Below, piece by piece: positions 21,429 to 31,610 of a stretch of 50,758 nucleotides of DNA. The DNA is from Chara braunii (taxonomy: Eukaryota; Streptophyta; Charophyceae; Charales; Characeae). The stretch spans positions 280,648 to 331,405 of the forward strand of contig BFEA01000472.1 of NCBI GenBank assembly GCA_003427395.1, read 5' to 3'. Under the pieces are notes generated by a model. It did no database searches, had not been told where the DNA came from, and worked only from the letters and a program-made list of their open reading frames with translations. How positions within the stretch are numbered: the first letter of the stretch is position 1; every line of letters starts with the position of its first letter. The position numbers and the translations under genes are program-made.

Positions 21429-22107
21429 AAGATTAACTCGGAGAAATGAGAGTTCGGTTGCACTAAAATCTTGTACTTAGGTCATGAGATATCCGCGGAT
21501 GGGATCTGGCCTGAAGATGCCAAGCTGGCTAGCATTCGTGACTGGCCACGACCTCAGTCTATGACCGAGGTCAGATTATTCTAGGGATGACTCGCTACTA
21601 CCACAACTTTGTCAAGAACTATAGCACGGTGGCCAGCTCTTTGACTAATCTAACTCGCTTTGACACACCATGGGAGTGGACTGACAAGTCTGAGGCCGCT
21701 TTCAAGCGATTGAAGCATGCTCTCACGCACCATGAGGTTCTCATGGTCCTCGATCCTGAAGGTCATTTGTATTGACCACTGACGCAAGCCAATATGGCAT
21801 TGGCGCAGTGTTGGCTCAACAAGAAGGGAATAAGTTGAGGTCAGTCGAGCACATGAGCAAAAAAATGTCTCCTAAGAAGTTAGCAAAGTCCACCAATGAA
21901 AGGGAACTCTACGCCCTCTATAAGGCACTTGTCCACCGGAGACACTATCTGTTGGGAAGGTTCTGCTATCTGAGAACTGACCATCAAACCCTCAAGTGGA
22001 TCAAGACACAACCTGTTCCTTCCAATGCACTCAAACGATGGATTGAGGTCATAGACCAGTATGACAAGGTTGCTGATGCCTGGTCGCATAGGTGCGCTAA
22101 TTACTGA
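21429..22107 (+). pseudogene. RT connection and RNase H, element 3
   Basis: Continuing after the TAG, the connection region (GHEIS, DWPRPQS, TRYYHNFVKNY) is split by a frameshift near 21580 and a TGA at 21773-21775. The RNase H follows with TTDASQYGIGAVLA (Asp), NERELYAL (Glu) and RTDHQTLKW (Asp). The normal LADALSR-type end is shortened and reads KVADAWSHR. Another frameshift precedes the integrase. Confidence 0.85.
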
Positions 22108-23050
22108 GTTTGGTTTATCTGAGAGTATAACTCGATCGATGGCCCTTGCGTACAAGAAAGATCCCGTCACGATGGACATCATCCGCAAACTTGAGGCCAA
22201 GACAAGGCCACATCTGATGAGTTTGTGGTGGTGGATGGGCTACTCTTCCTTGAGAAGGGAGGTTTTAAAAGGTTAGTTGTTCCATCTAGAGAGATTTTGC
22301 GTAGATTATTTTTAGGCGAGTGCCACGACGCAACGGGACATTTCGGCTGGAAAAAGACTAGTGCTAATTTAGTACAACGATTTTGGTGGCCTAACATGCT
22401 TGACGATGCGAAGAAGTATGAACAGTCTTGTCAAGTCTGTCGGCGGGACAAGCCGCGAACTCAAGCTCCGCATGGGTTACTCAAGCCTCTACCCATTCCT
22501 GCTGGTCCGGGACAGAGTGTCTCCATGGACTTCATGGATACCCTCGTGACCAGCAAGAGTGGTAAAAGGCATATGTTCGTCATAGTTGATAGGTTTACTA
22601 AATTCGCCAGACATGCCATGTAGGAGACCGCAAGGACTGAGCACGTCATCAAGTTTTCATGGATAGCTGGTGCGTGACTTTGGATGGCCAAGGACTATCG
22701 TTAGTGATAGAGATGTCTGTTTCACAAGTGAGATGTGGAAGAAGGCTGCAAATCAAATGGGCAGCCAACTCTAGATGACTTATGGGAATCATCCCGAAGC
22801 CAACGGGCAGGCTGAACAGATGAACCGAGTGGTACAGCATCTGCTGAGGCATTACATAAAGCCCAGCCAAAAGGACAAGGATGAGAAGTTACCTCTCATC
22901 GCCAGTCTGTACAACAACGTTGTGCACAACACCACCGGCTTCACTCCGAATCAGCTGCACTTGGGGTGGAAGCCTAGATCTGCTCTAGACTTCCTCCTGC
23001 CTGAAAATCGACTTGCTTCAACTCTTGGAACTATTGAATTCGGTGTTTAG
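22108..23050 (+). pseudogene. Integrase, element 3
   Basis: The zinc domain is complete: ECHDATGHFGWKKT supplies both His and CQVC both Cys. The DDE core follows with SMDFMDT (Asp), a stop near 22621, SDRDVCFT (second Asp), a stop near 22772, then YGNHPEANGQAEQMNR (Glu) and NTTGFTPNQLHLGWKP. A TAG is at 23048-23050. The HHCC residues are intact here but not in element 1. Confidence 0.88.
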
Positions 23051-23614
23051 TACGAGAAGTTGTTGCAGCAGACTGTCGAGCACATCAAGAAATCTCAAGA
23101 AGCAATGATTGCTTCTAAGGACAAGCATAGAAGACAGTCTACATTTCAGGTAGCGGAACATGTCTGGGTAGAGGCGAGTGAGTTACGATAGGAATTCGGC
23201 ATCTCTAGGAAACTAATGCCTCGATATTTCGGTCCTTGGGAAGTCTTGGATATTGTGGGTAGTGAAGAAGATGCTCCCTCGTATGTGAATCGAATCCCTG
23301 GTCACCTACACACTTACCCTGTGTTTCACGCCTCAAAGCTTGCACCTTTCGCTAAGAGATAGCAGTTCCCATCAAACAAATCTATGCTGCCCCCTTGAGG
23401 ACGTTGATGATATTTTGGAGCACAGAGACATGCCTACTCCTAAATTTGTCGGCACAGGAAGGCCGTAGAAGCCCAAGAGGGAATACAGGGTCAAATTTAG
23501 GCATCACACGGATCCTAAAGAAGATCGATGGCTCACCATAAAGGAACTGATTGAAACAACATCTCAGATCGTGGCAGATCGTGAAAGAAGGTTGAAGGGG
23601 AAGGCGCCTGCATA
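23051..23614 (+). pseudogene. Integrase C-terminus and chromodomain, element 3
   Basis: The C-terminal part has HVWVEASEL, PRYFGPWEVLD and YPVFHASKL. After further frameshifts, a segment at about 23480-23614 reads as a chromodomain: EYRVKFRHH, then DPKEDRWLTIKEL, then an Arg/Glu-rich helix ending ADRERR. The pattern of aromatic-VKF, D/E-x-W and a terminal helix is typical of the chromodomains fused to chromovirus integrases. A TAG ends it at about 23614. Confidence 0.78.
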
Positions 23615-23672
23615 GAAGCATCTCAATGGACTTTCAAAGCAAAGTGGGATATAATGTGAGGAATGCGTCCTC

Positions 23673-23716
23673 GGGGGCCCATAGACAACATGCATATGTT
23701 CTGCCTGTGGGCCCCC
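23673..23716. repeat. Inverted repeat, 9-bp arms
   Basis: GGGGGCCCA (23673-23681) and TGGGCCCCC (23708-23716) are exact inverse complements around a 26-nt spacer. It lies just downstream of the chromodomain and could belong to the untranslated 3' region of element 3. Confidence 0.75.
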
Positions 23717-23719
23717 AGC

Positions 23720-24444
23720 AATCCTCATGCCCGCCCTAAGTGAAGGCAGGCTTGAATATTCATGTGAGGCCCTTATCTCACCATTTTTCAATGCAGGTCT
23801 CAGACAGTTGCTACACGACAGTTGGTCGAAGAGCAACCTGACGCCTTGCCCTGGGTCCGGGTGGTTGAGCCTAGGGCACATGCATTGAGAGGCAGATACA
23901 TCACGAAGTGGCCACGGGTCAGCAAGAAAGCAGCATTGTTGTCGTATCTACCCCGTGGCCCAGTGCAAGTGCAGCAAACATTCGGAGCCTGGAGAGTTTT
24001 GGGTGTGCCCAACTGAAAAGGGCCCAGGCCCTCAACTGTCAAACGAGGCCTGGGCGCAGATATAGGGGTCCGACCGGGAGCTACAAGAAACTCCATGGCC
24101 AGGCCCACACATGAGTCCTACAGCGGCTGCCACTTCCATATAGGAAGCAGGGCAGCAAGAGAGAGGATGCGGGCCAATGTTGGCATTGCGGACACGCTGC
24201 TGCGCGTGTGCGAGTGTCTCCTTTGCTCAGCTGCTGGCTGCGGCACGCACGGGCACTGTGATGTGAGGGTGCTGCAGGGCAGCGAGCGCTAGCGGCCATA
24301 GCCGGGCTGCAGGGCGTGAGGCGGATGAAGGGCGACAGGAGCGGTCTTCGGGAGGAGGCGCAGAGAGTGGGTGTCAGGGGGTGATGAGGGGAGACGAAGA
24401 TACGTACCTGGTGTATGTGGGAGGTCGGGTTTGGTGTTAACGAC
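23720..24444. other. No recognised gene; GC-rich
   Basis: A 64-codon forward ORF (23822-24016) and a 251-codon minus-strand ORF (24081-24836) exist. Neither shows a family motif, and the latter runs through a dispersed direct repeat (24445-24740). I treat both as chance ORFs in GC-rich DNA. Part of this could be the 3' end of retroelement 3. Confidence 0.45.
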
Positions 24445-24740
24445 ATGTACATTGGTCTTCGAAGACAAAGTGAACCTGTTGCATGAACGCAAGTAGGGTA
24501 GATAGGCAAGTAGAGTAGGCTGGGCGCTAGGCGCCAGACATTGAATTGCGTTATTGAATACTGCGTTGGTGTGGCCTGAGGGCTTGAACTTGGCTCATGA
24601 GTTGATTGTATTGCTGTTATTTGGATGGAATCTTGGTCCATTTGAGCTCTCTGCTTGTACATGACTATCTGGACATCTGCTTCATTTTGCAACTTGGTTT
24701 TCTGTATATCGCTCACGCTCATATTCCTTGCAAGAGAGAG
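24445..24740 (+). repeat. Direct repeat, left copy (partner at 25490-25790)
   Basis: The segment matches 25490-25790 over about 250-300 bp with substitutions and small gaps. Shared phrases are GTAGAGTAGGCTGGGCGCT, GGCGCCAGACA, TTATTTGGATGGAA, CATTTGAGCTCTCTGCTTG, ATGACTATCTGGAC and CTCATATTCCTTGCA. This copy is outside the hAT transposon start at 24890, whereas its partner is inside. Confidence 0.8.
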
Positions 24741-24759
24741 AGAATATTTATTGGTTTGG

Positions 24760-24805
24760 AATTTTCGACAGCATTTCCCCACCCCACATGGGGTCAAAAA
24801 TGTGC
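24760..24805 (+). repeat. TTTCGGCA-type hairpin unit (left of hAT)
   Basis: ATTTTCGACAGCATTTC is followed by ACCCCA, CA, TGGGGT and then TCAAAAATGTG. The same layout recurs three times at 30171-30365 on the other side of the hAT transposon, and in related form at 46274-46782. The transposon thus seems to have split one array. Confidence 0.6.
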
Positions 24806-25352
24806 CAAGAGGAAGGAGAGAGTGAGAGCAGCACACTACCTTTCAAATACCGCAAATTAAAATTTTCCAGAAAATAAATAAATATATAGCATGGTTACCA
24901 ACCGGACGTCCGGATCCCGATCCAGACAGTCCGGTGTCCGGTTCAGAGGGTCCGGTTGGACCCCGATTTTGAAAAATTCGAAAAACAAAATTGGGTTTTC
25001 CAAGCCGTTTACTTGGGCCTGGGGTACCCCGGAAAAATATTGGTGATGTTTTTTCAGAACCGCTACCCCAACCGGACAGGCCCTGAAATGGCCCTCTTTG
25101 TGAAAATTTGAACCTTATGAGAGCACAATAGCAGCCCCGCAAGTGGGAGGACACGATTTTCGAACAAGTCGAGGACACGATTTTTCGAACATCGAAGACT
25201 GGCAGCCCCTGTCGAAGAGTAGCGGCGTTGTCGTCAAAGTTCCCACCCGCTGCAGTACCATTGTCGTCTTGCCGTGGAGGTCTGCCCTGTTGCAGTCTTG
25301 CTGTCGAAGCTCCACCATCGTCGTCTTGTTGTCGAAACTCCACCGTCGAGGT

Positions 25353-25354
<2 letters not shown>

Positions 25355-25418
<64 letters not shown>
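25355..25418. repeat. (CT)n microsatellite
   Basis: An uninterrupted CT dinucleotide run of about 64 bp. It directly precedes the right copy of the 24.4/25.5 kb direct repeat. Confidence 0.95.
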
Positions 25419-25421
<3 letters not shown>

Positions 25422-25489
25422 CTTTTCTTTTTTTTCTTGTGATTTTCTTGATTTTTTGTCTATCGTTCTCGCTCATTTTCTTGCATTTT

Positions 25490-25790
25490 CATGTACACTG
25501 GTCTTCAACGTCTGAATCCAAAGTGATCTTGGTGCACAATTGTAGATAGGCTAGATAGACTCAGTAGAGTAGGCTGGGCGCTGGGCGCCAGACAAACATG
25601 AGCGACATTGGATACTGTGTTGGTGGGGCCTTAGGGCGATAACACTGGAACACGAGTTCACTGCTTCGCTCTTATTTGGATGGAACCTTGATGCATTTGA
25701 GCTCTCTGCTTGGTAGATGACTATCTGGACTTCTCCGTGATGTTGCAACTTCATTTTCTATCTATCGCTCTCCCTCATATTCCTTGCATT
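25490..25790 (+). repeat. Direct repeat, right copy (partner at 24445-24740)
   Basis: See the left copy for shared phrases. The two start points are about 1045 bp apart. The copy lies inside the hAT transposon, so the element either captured it or the transposon left end inserted between two tandem copies. Confidence 0.8.
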
Positions 25791-25815
25791 TTTGTGACGT
25801 GGGAGGAGTGTCTGG

Positions 25816-26120
25816 CCGATGGGAGGGGAGACCAGGGATGGGAAGGCGATAAAGGATGGGAGGGCCATGAGGGATGGGAGGGCCATGAAGGATGGGAGGG
25901 CAATGGCGAATGGGACGGCGACGAAGGATGGGAGGGCGATGAAGGATGGGAGGGCGGTGAAGGATGGGATGGCGATGACAGATGGGAGGGGCGATGACAA
26001 ATGGGAGGGGCGAAGGGGAGGGCGGCGGCAGGCGGTACGGATGGGAGGGGTGACGACGGTATGGGAGGGACAGATGGGAAGGGCAACGACGAATGGGAGG
26101 GGCGATGACGGACGGGACAT
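25816..26120 (+). repeat. 18-bp minisatellite (GGATGGGAGGGCGATGAA type)
   Basis: About 15 imperfect 18-bp units run with a nearly purine-only plus strand. Since the unit is a multiple of three, long ORFs appear on both strands (repeated Trp-Glu-Gly on the plus strand, His-Pro-Ser on the minus strand). I do not regard them as genes. Confidence 0.9.
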
Positions 26121-26137
26121 GGGTACGAGGGGGAGGG

Positions 26138-26140
<3 letters not shown>

Positions 26141-26185
<45 letters not shown>
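26141..26185. repeat. (CT)n microsatellite
   Basis: A CT dinucleotide run of about 45 bp, followed at 26269-26284 by a shorter one after the repeated phrase CCGACT(C/T)TTCGTTT. Confidence 0.95.
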
Positions 26186-26187
<2 letters not shown>

Positions 26188-26351
26188 ACTCTTCGTTTGT
26201 CTTTCTTGGGAACAAGACGAATCTCTTTTGCTTTTTTTTTTCGTCTGTAAGTTTTTGAACACGCTCCTCTCTCTCTCTCTCTCCGACTTTTCGTTTCTCT
26301 TTCTTGGGAACGAGACAAATTTCTTTGAAACCGCACAACCAATCTTGTATC

Positions 26352-26627
26352 NNNNNNNNNNNNNNNNNNNNNNNNNNNNNNNNNNNNNNNNNNNNNNNNN
26401 NNNNNNNNNNNNNNNNNNNNNNNNNNNNNNNNNNNNNNNNNNNNNNNNNNNNNNNNNNNNNNNNNNNNNNNNNNNNNNNNNNNNNNNNNNNNNNNNNNNN
26501 NNNNNNNNNNNNNNNNNNNNNNNNNNNNNNNNNNNNNNNNNNNNNNNNNNNNNNNNNNNNNNNNNNNNNNNNNNNNNNNNNNNNNNNNNNNNNNNNNNNN
26601 NNNNNNNNNNNNNNNNNNNNNNNNNNN
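26352..26627. other. Assembly gap (276 N)
   Basis: Unknown bases beside CT tracts and the minisatellite, inside the hAT transposon. Translated ORFs crossing it are meaningless. Confidence 1.
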
Positions 26628-26683
26628 CCCACCCCCCTAGAAAAGGTCAATGTTTTTGAAAACGTAGATTCTTGTACACCCGA

Positions 26684-26846
26684 TTGATCAATCAATCAAT
26701 CAATCAGTCAATTAGACAATCCATCGATCCATCGAACTTTGGCCATTCTCTTCAATTAATGTTTGTTGGCATTCTAGTTCTGACGACACTCTTCCGTGGC
26801 TGAGTTCAATCAATGCAATACAATCGATCGATCAATCAATGGATCG

Positions 26847-26881
<35 letters not shown>

Positions 26882-27040
26882 CATTAATCCATCGATCAAT
26901 TGATTGATTGATTGATTGATTGATCGATCGATCCATTGATTGATTGATCCTTTGATTGGTTGATTGATTGATCGATCCATTGATTGGTTGATTGATTGAT
27001 CGATCCAGTGGTTGCGATTGATTGACTGATTGATGGGATG
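26684..27040. repeat. (AATC)n / (GATT)n tetranucleotide array with inverted halves
   Basis: Degenerate ATCA repeats run to about 26897 and then switch to TTGA/GATT repeats up to about 27035. The two halves are inverse complements and could form a long imperfect hairpin. GATCGATC and CCATTGAT variants interrupt the repeats. It directly precedes the transposase. Confidence 0.85.
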
Positions 27041-27095
27041 AGGTGAAAGCGAGTTTTGGATGTGGGGGAGGCATTGGCTGTAACAAAAGTCGTGC

Positions 27096-27491
27096 TTGCT
27101 TTTGTGCTTCGATCTTTGTAGGATGCTGAAGCATGCCAGAGAAGGTGTGAAGAAGCACTTCCTGGACTTGGGGCCAAATGGGCCAGTTGGTAAAGGAAAC
27201 AGGAGCAAGCAGTGCAAGTACTGTGAGAGGCCCGTCGTTGGCACTGCGAGCAGAGCCAGGGACCACTTCCTCTTGGCTAGATGCAATCTCGGGCCGTTGA
27301 GAGCGAGATTGACCAAAGAGGAGCTGCAAGAGAGGGAAAGGGGGACGAATGTTGCAATTGCAGAGGTTGGGGGGGGTGTCGGACTTGTTGACGAGCACTC
27401 AAAACAGGATGATTGTGAGGCAAGCAAGGGGGAGGCACGAGAGATGCCCCCACGCAGTGTCGTGGGGCGTCTGGATCGAGGACTGGGATGA
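27096..27491 (+). pseudogene. hAT transposase N-terminus with BED zinc finger
   Basis: The stretch contains a BED-type zinc finger: CKYC followed after about 13 residues by the RARDHFLLARC segment, which supplies His and Cys. BED fingers bind the transposon ends. The frame is 0 (as for the C-terminal part), and it reaches a stop at about 27489 after a Glu/Arg-rich segment. The upstream start is uncertain because the sequence before 27096 is tetranucleotide repeat. Confidence 0.8.
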
Positions 27492-28269
27492 ACCAGTCCT
27501 TGATCAAAGACACTGCCACCATCGTTACGAAGAATGGGGAGACAACGGACAATTGACGATTGGATGACCGCACACTGCATCCCCTTCAACATGATGAAGA
27601 GTGAGGAGTGGGACAACATGGTGAAGGCATTGATGAATGCGCACGAGTCCAAGTACGCGAGATACGAGAAGTCGAGGACCACTCGTGTGGAGGGTTGCAG
27701 CAAGGATGGAGGAACTGTGGCGGCAGTGGTCTGTCATCGGTTGCTTGCTGCAAGTGGACGGTTGGATTGATCGCAAAGCAAGGCCTCACATCAATGTGAT
27801 GGTGTCCTTCCCAAAAGGCGCGATCTTTTGGCATAGTGTCTGCATGAGCAATCAGAGCAAGGGGGTGATTGCCTATTATGAAATATTAAAAAGGGCAATT
27901 GAGGAGGTCGGGGAGGATGTTGTTGTGGGGGTGGTCATGGACAATGCCACGGTGGGCGCATCGGCAGGTTGGATGATCGAGGCCGAGTTCCCTCACATCT
28001 TCTCGACTCCCTGCACGGCGCACAACATCGACCTCATGCTGGAGGCATTCACCAAAATTGGTTGGATCGATGTGACGATCAAGCGAGCAGTCGAGGTTGG
28101 CAAATTCTTCACCAACCACACACAAGTGAGGGACCTGTTGCTCTCCAAATTGAGCGGGGAAATTATGGCAAAACCGGGTGCAACCCAGTTCGCCACAAAT
28201 TTTATCGTGTTGAACAGTCTGCAACGCCTCTACCTACCTATTCGATCCTGCTTGATCGATGAGGCGTAG
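27492..28269 (+). pseudogene. hAT transposase, DUF659 domain
   Basis: A 210-codon open stretch (27637-28269) matches the DUF659 region found in many plant hAT-like transposases. Landmarks are ISVMVSFPKGAIFWHSV-like text (VMVSFPKG), VVMDNATVG and IFSTPCTAHNIDLMLE. The region belongs to the RNase H-like catalytic fold. A frameshift joins it to the BED region, and a TAG ends it at 28267-28269. Confidence 0.85.
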
Positions 28270-29366
28270 AAGGAGAGTATCGTCCTCCCTACATAGCGCC
28301 ATTTGTTCCACGCAGCCAACGAGATTATCCTCGACAACGTGTTTTGGGCTGGTGTGCAGAAGGTGTTGGAGACCTTGAAGGGCCTGCTGAGTCTTTTGAA
28401 GTTTGTGGACGGGGATGGCCCCACGATCAGCAAAATACATGGCCCCATGGACACTTCGGTGGAGAATTTGAGAGACAACAAAACCTTCATGGAGGTGGAG
28501 AAGGATGAGTTGGAGACCATCATCATGCGATGATGGAATGTCCTGACATCTCCACTGCATTGCACAACGATGTTTTTGGATCCTGAGTACAAAGCCAGCA
28601 AGCCGGAGCAAGATCTCGAGGTCGCAGACGGGTTTTGGACGTGGGTGTACGCTGCATGCAAGCGAGCAATGTACATCGAGGTGGATGATGAGGTAACAAT
28701 TGGATCTATGGCATCCGCAAGTTCAGGTTGGTGAAGGCGACGCAAGAAGCACGCGGGATGCAACCTGCATGACGGTGGAGGAAATGGTGCAGTGAGCTGC
28801 CCCACCTCCAAAGGCAAGCAATCCGGTTGCTTGGCCAGAGCTCCTCCTCGAGTTGTGAACGGAATTGGAGCCTTTTTTAGCGCATCCACTCCCACCCACG
28901 AAACAGGCTCGAAACAGTGAAGCTGAGCACCTTGGTGTACAATAGATGGAATCAATATTTGTTGAAGAAGTTGACGAAGAAGCCCAAGACAGGAATGGAT
29001 AAGCTATTGTGGGAGGAGGATTTGGACCTCGAGAAGGAGGTCCAAGCGCATGTGGACATGGATGTGGAGGAGTGGCGGTCCCGTTTATGGAAGGAGAATA
29101 GAAGAAGGGAATGTGATTATGACTCGGAGGAGGATGACAGCACGGAGGACAATGATGACGATGTCGCAGATGCGGTTGAGGCAGAGGAAAATAATGGAGA
29201 CGAAGGACAAATGGTACACACACGAATCGAGGGCAGTCTCCTTGAGCTTGAGCGTGAGTTGAACGATTCTTGGCGGAAATCAATGAAAGCGTCCAAGTAT
29301 TTTGCTCGCCTTCATTTGGGGGAGTTGCAGGAGGTTGCGAATACCATGAATAAGGTATATGCCTAA
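28270..29366 (+). pseudogene. hAT transposase C-terminal part with dimerisation motif
   Basis: After several stops and a frame change (28303-28535 is the longest piece of the first part), frame 0 from about 28776 shows the hAT dimerisation signature. It reads ELPHLQ, SSSSSCERNWSLF, a TAG near 28879, then RIHSHPRNRL and LVYNRWNQ. This is followed by an acidic region (DYDSEEDDSTEDNDDD) and a short Leu-rich helix (SLLELERELNDSW). A TAA lies at 29364-29366. The dimerisation motif is needed for hAT activity; here it is interrupted. Confidence 0.85.
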
Positions 29367-29729
29367 ACATTTTTTGCTGCCTGGCCGAAGGCGTCAGCAT
29401 TGGCACCAAAACTGGCCAAACATAAACCAGGGAGGGCACAAAAGGTTGTGGAGGAGGGGGCTGCAATCGAGGATAGTGGTGGTGCCAATGAGAATGTTGC
29501 GGAGAAGGAATAATGTGACTCCCAAGAGCAGCCCGTTGGTCCTGCACCCAAACAGGCGAAACGCAAGTCGGGGAGACCACGGAAGGTCGCGGAAGAGGAA
29601 AATATTGCAATGGAGGAGAGCGGCGTGACTGGCGAGAATGGTGTGGAGGGTCGGGCGGGGGACGCCTTTGATTCCGAAGAAGAGTCGCTTGCACGCAAGA
29701 AACACAAACAATCAGAGTCAACAGACTGA
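29367..29729 (+). pseudogene. Transposase tail with duplicated AT-hook-like module
   Basis: The same frame continues past the TAA at 29364-29366 and contains two related modules of about 36 residues. Module one has APKLAKHKPGRAQKVVEEG, and module two has APKQAKRKSGRPRKVAEEE. The second shows an AT-hook-like GRPRK core. A TAA (29511-29513) separates them, and TGA 29727-29729 ends the frame. The tail could have bound AT-rich DNA. The duplication is visible at both DNA and protein level. Confidence 0.65.
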
Positions 29730-30170
29730 GGCGAGATACTTGGGGTTGGAGCGGGTGTGGAACTGACACTTGGGGGCTGGAGTGGGTGTGGAACTTCATT
29801 GTGTGTGTGTGTCATGTGTGTCGGTTCAAGATTCCAAGTTCCAAACTTTGAGATTCAAAGAACTTCGGGCGTTAATAAACTGAAGTTACTTGACATGTCC
29901 AATATGATTGATATCGAATTCATTAGCATGTCCGACCAGTCCCACAAACCTGTGTGTGTCTGTCCTTTTTTTTTTTTTCGAACAACCGGACATCAACACA
30001 GCAAACCAGATTGTTCGGGTCCGTATGTTTGGATGTCCGGTTTGATCCAGACATAGGTCCGGAGTTCATGTTCGGTTGTCCGGTTGTCCGGGTCCGGGGC
30101 AACCATGATAAATATATTAATAAATGAGGAGGTGGAGGAGAGTGAAGAGAAACAAAGTTTTGGATTTTTC

Positions 30171-30365
30171 AAAAATTTCGGCAGCATTTTGTTACCCCCA
30201 TGGGGCCGAAGTGTGTCGTCAAGAAAATGACCAAGTAAAATGGAAAACTTTTGCCAACACTTCGCTACCCCCAAGGGGTCAAAAGGTGCTGGAAAAAGAG
30301 AGTAGTGAGAAAAAGAGAAAATTTTGGCAGCACTTTGTTACCCCTAAGTGGTCAAAATGTGCGCC
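30171..30365 (+). repeat. Three TTTCGGCA-type hairpin units (right of hAT)
   Basis: Units at 30171-30217, 30245-30291 and 30318-30365 share TTT(C/T)G(G/C)CA(G/A)CA(T/C)TT, then a CCCC/GGGG inverted pair, then a purine-rich tail with GTG. The pairs are CCCCATGGGG in the first and ACCCC, CAA, GGGGT in the second; the third is imperfect. A fourth unit lies at 24760-24805, across the hAT insertion. Confidence 0.7.
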
Positions 30366-30439
30366 GATAGCTGAAATAACAGTCTTAACAAGATATAAAG
30401 GTGCCGCAAAAAAATTCAAATTTTCAGAATGCACCAACA

Positions 30440-31610
30440 CGAGTTGAGACGCAAAGTTGCGATGGCGCTTTCACGAGGGCACGACAGGTCAATATTCTTT
30501 GTGGCGATGGCGCTTCTTAGAGGCTTCCGTGGATGTGGAGACAGGAGGGGCGTGTGGTTTGAGTAGCCACGTGGCATAGGGTTATAACGCCACTCCTTCT
30601 GTCTTCTGTATTCAATCTCTGTCTCTCGCTTCTCTAGTTCTTTGTTGTCATGGGTCGTTGGATCTGGACTGAATTCTCTGTGAAGCTATGTTGACAAGCT
30701 TGACATGGTCATTCACAACGCAACCACGCTCGGGGAGTAAAAGGGAGGCGGGGGCGTCCCAGAATCTCTTATGGTTGGTGCACTTTGTTGTAAGGCTATA
30801 CTAGCACCAGTTGTGGGGAGGAGGAGTGGCTCCTCCTATAGGAAGAGGCAGGGGTTGGGTTTGGTCTGGGCAGCGGTTGGGAAGCTGGATAAGGGGACTG
30901 CGGGAGCGCAGCGGTGCGTGATGGTCTGCAGTGATTGGTGATTTCAGGTAAAGTTCAAGGCGGCATCACGTAGCGACGGAAGCTCTGAGTGCAACATTTT
31001 TCAGAATTTAACCCTAAAGTACTACTCCGTTAGATGATTTGATGGTTATGGACGTCTCATTGCTGTTTTGATATCTCCTGATATTTTTTGATCTCGACAT
31101 CCGATGGATGATCTGTAAATCTGATTTTTGTCCGATTGTTGTCTGATTCTCAATTCGTAATTTCCTTTTTTCATAAATTGATGGTCGACTTTTTTGTTCT
31201 GTACTCATATAACCATCTAATTTAGTCTTCAGATTACAACATGTGGTAAATTTTCTGACCTACTTTCTGTCTCAAATTCCCAAAGAACAATTTTAGTCGG
31301 GTATTTTAATTCGTAAAATCTTAATACTTGCAGGCAAGAAATTCATATGTATACTTTGATGTTGATTTTCAAAAAAACTATCGAAAATTGTCATGTTTCT
31401 ATTTTCTAATTTGTCATGATTCGATCTTCTAATTTGTCAATGATTCGTGATGAACTCTACCTAATCTAATGATTTTGGTTACTCTGAAGATTTGTTTTAA
31501 ACTTTCAAACTTTTACGTGATTTTCCATGTTCCAATTAGTGTTTCTGATAAGGCTTCTCTCATTAGAGACTGTTAGCAAATCTTCTTAGGTGAGCATGTT
31601 GCTGTCATAA
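30440..31610. other. No gene seen; AT-rich after a promoter-like patch
   Basis: The first 600 bp are moderately GC-rich with a twice-occurring GCGATGGCGCTT (about 30460 and 30503). From about 31000 the DNA is AT-rich. No ORF longer than 64 codons is present. It could be 5' leader or intron of the downstream LINE or of a lost gene. Confidence 0.5.
30566..30587 (+). promoter_or_regulatory. G-box palindrome with nearby TTATAA (possible promoter)
   Basis: GCCACGTGGC (30566-30575) is a perfect 10-bp palindrome around the plant G-box CACGTG. TTATAA lies at 30582-30587, followed by a pyrimidine-rich stretch. The composition change downstream fits a start of transcription, but no confirmed transcript unit follows. 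Chance occurrence is possible. Confidence 0.3.

Larger units (their letters stand above)
20440..23622 (+). mobile_element. Third Ty3/gypsy chromovirus, 5' truncated, different lineage
   Basis: It carries the end of the protease, RT, RNase H, integrase and a chromodomain in the Ty3/gypsy order. I found no gag, primer-binding site or LTR pair, so the boundaries given are those of the coding similarity. The RT and integrase differ clearly from element 1 (YLDDILIL versus YLDDILIF, HATGHFGWKKT-type zinc region versus SGPFGMAKT), so this is another family. At least six stops or frameshifts make it inactive. Confidence 0.88.
24890..30107 (+). mobile_element. Probable hAT transposon with decayed transposase, ~5.2 kb
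   Basis: The left end CATGGTTACC (24890) and the right end GG(C)AACCATG (to 30107) are inverted, and both are followed internally by clustered CCGG/GTCCGG motifs over about 80-120 bp. Similar ends mark the two hAT-type elements at 1867-11655 and 13147-13968. The flanks ATATATAG and ATAAATAT agree at six of eight positions, which fits a decayed 8-bp target duplication. The interior holds a BED-DUF659-hAT dimerisation transposase on the plus strand (27096-29729), a minisatellite, CT tracts and an assembly gap. Confidence 0.65.

Noticed and set aside
24081-24836. 251-codon minus-strand ORF
   Set aside because: No motif; it runs through a dispersed direct repeat and GC-rich DNA.
25775-26695. 306-codon minus-strand ORF
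   Set aside because: It consists of the 18-bp minisatellite, CT repeats and 276 unknown bases.
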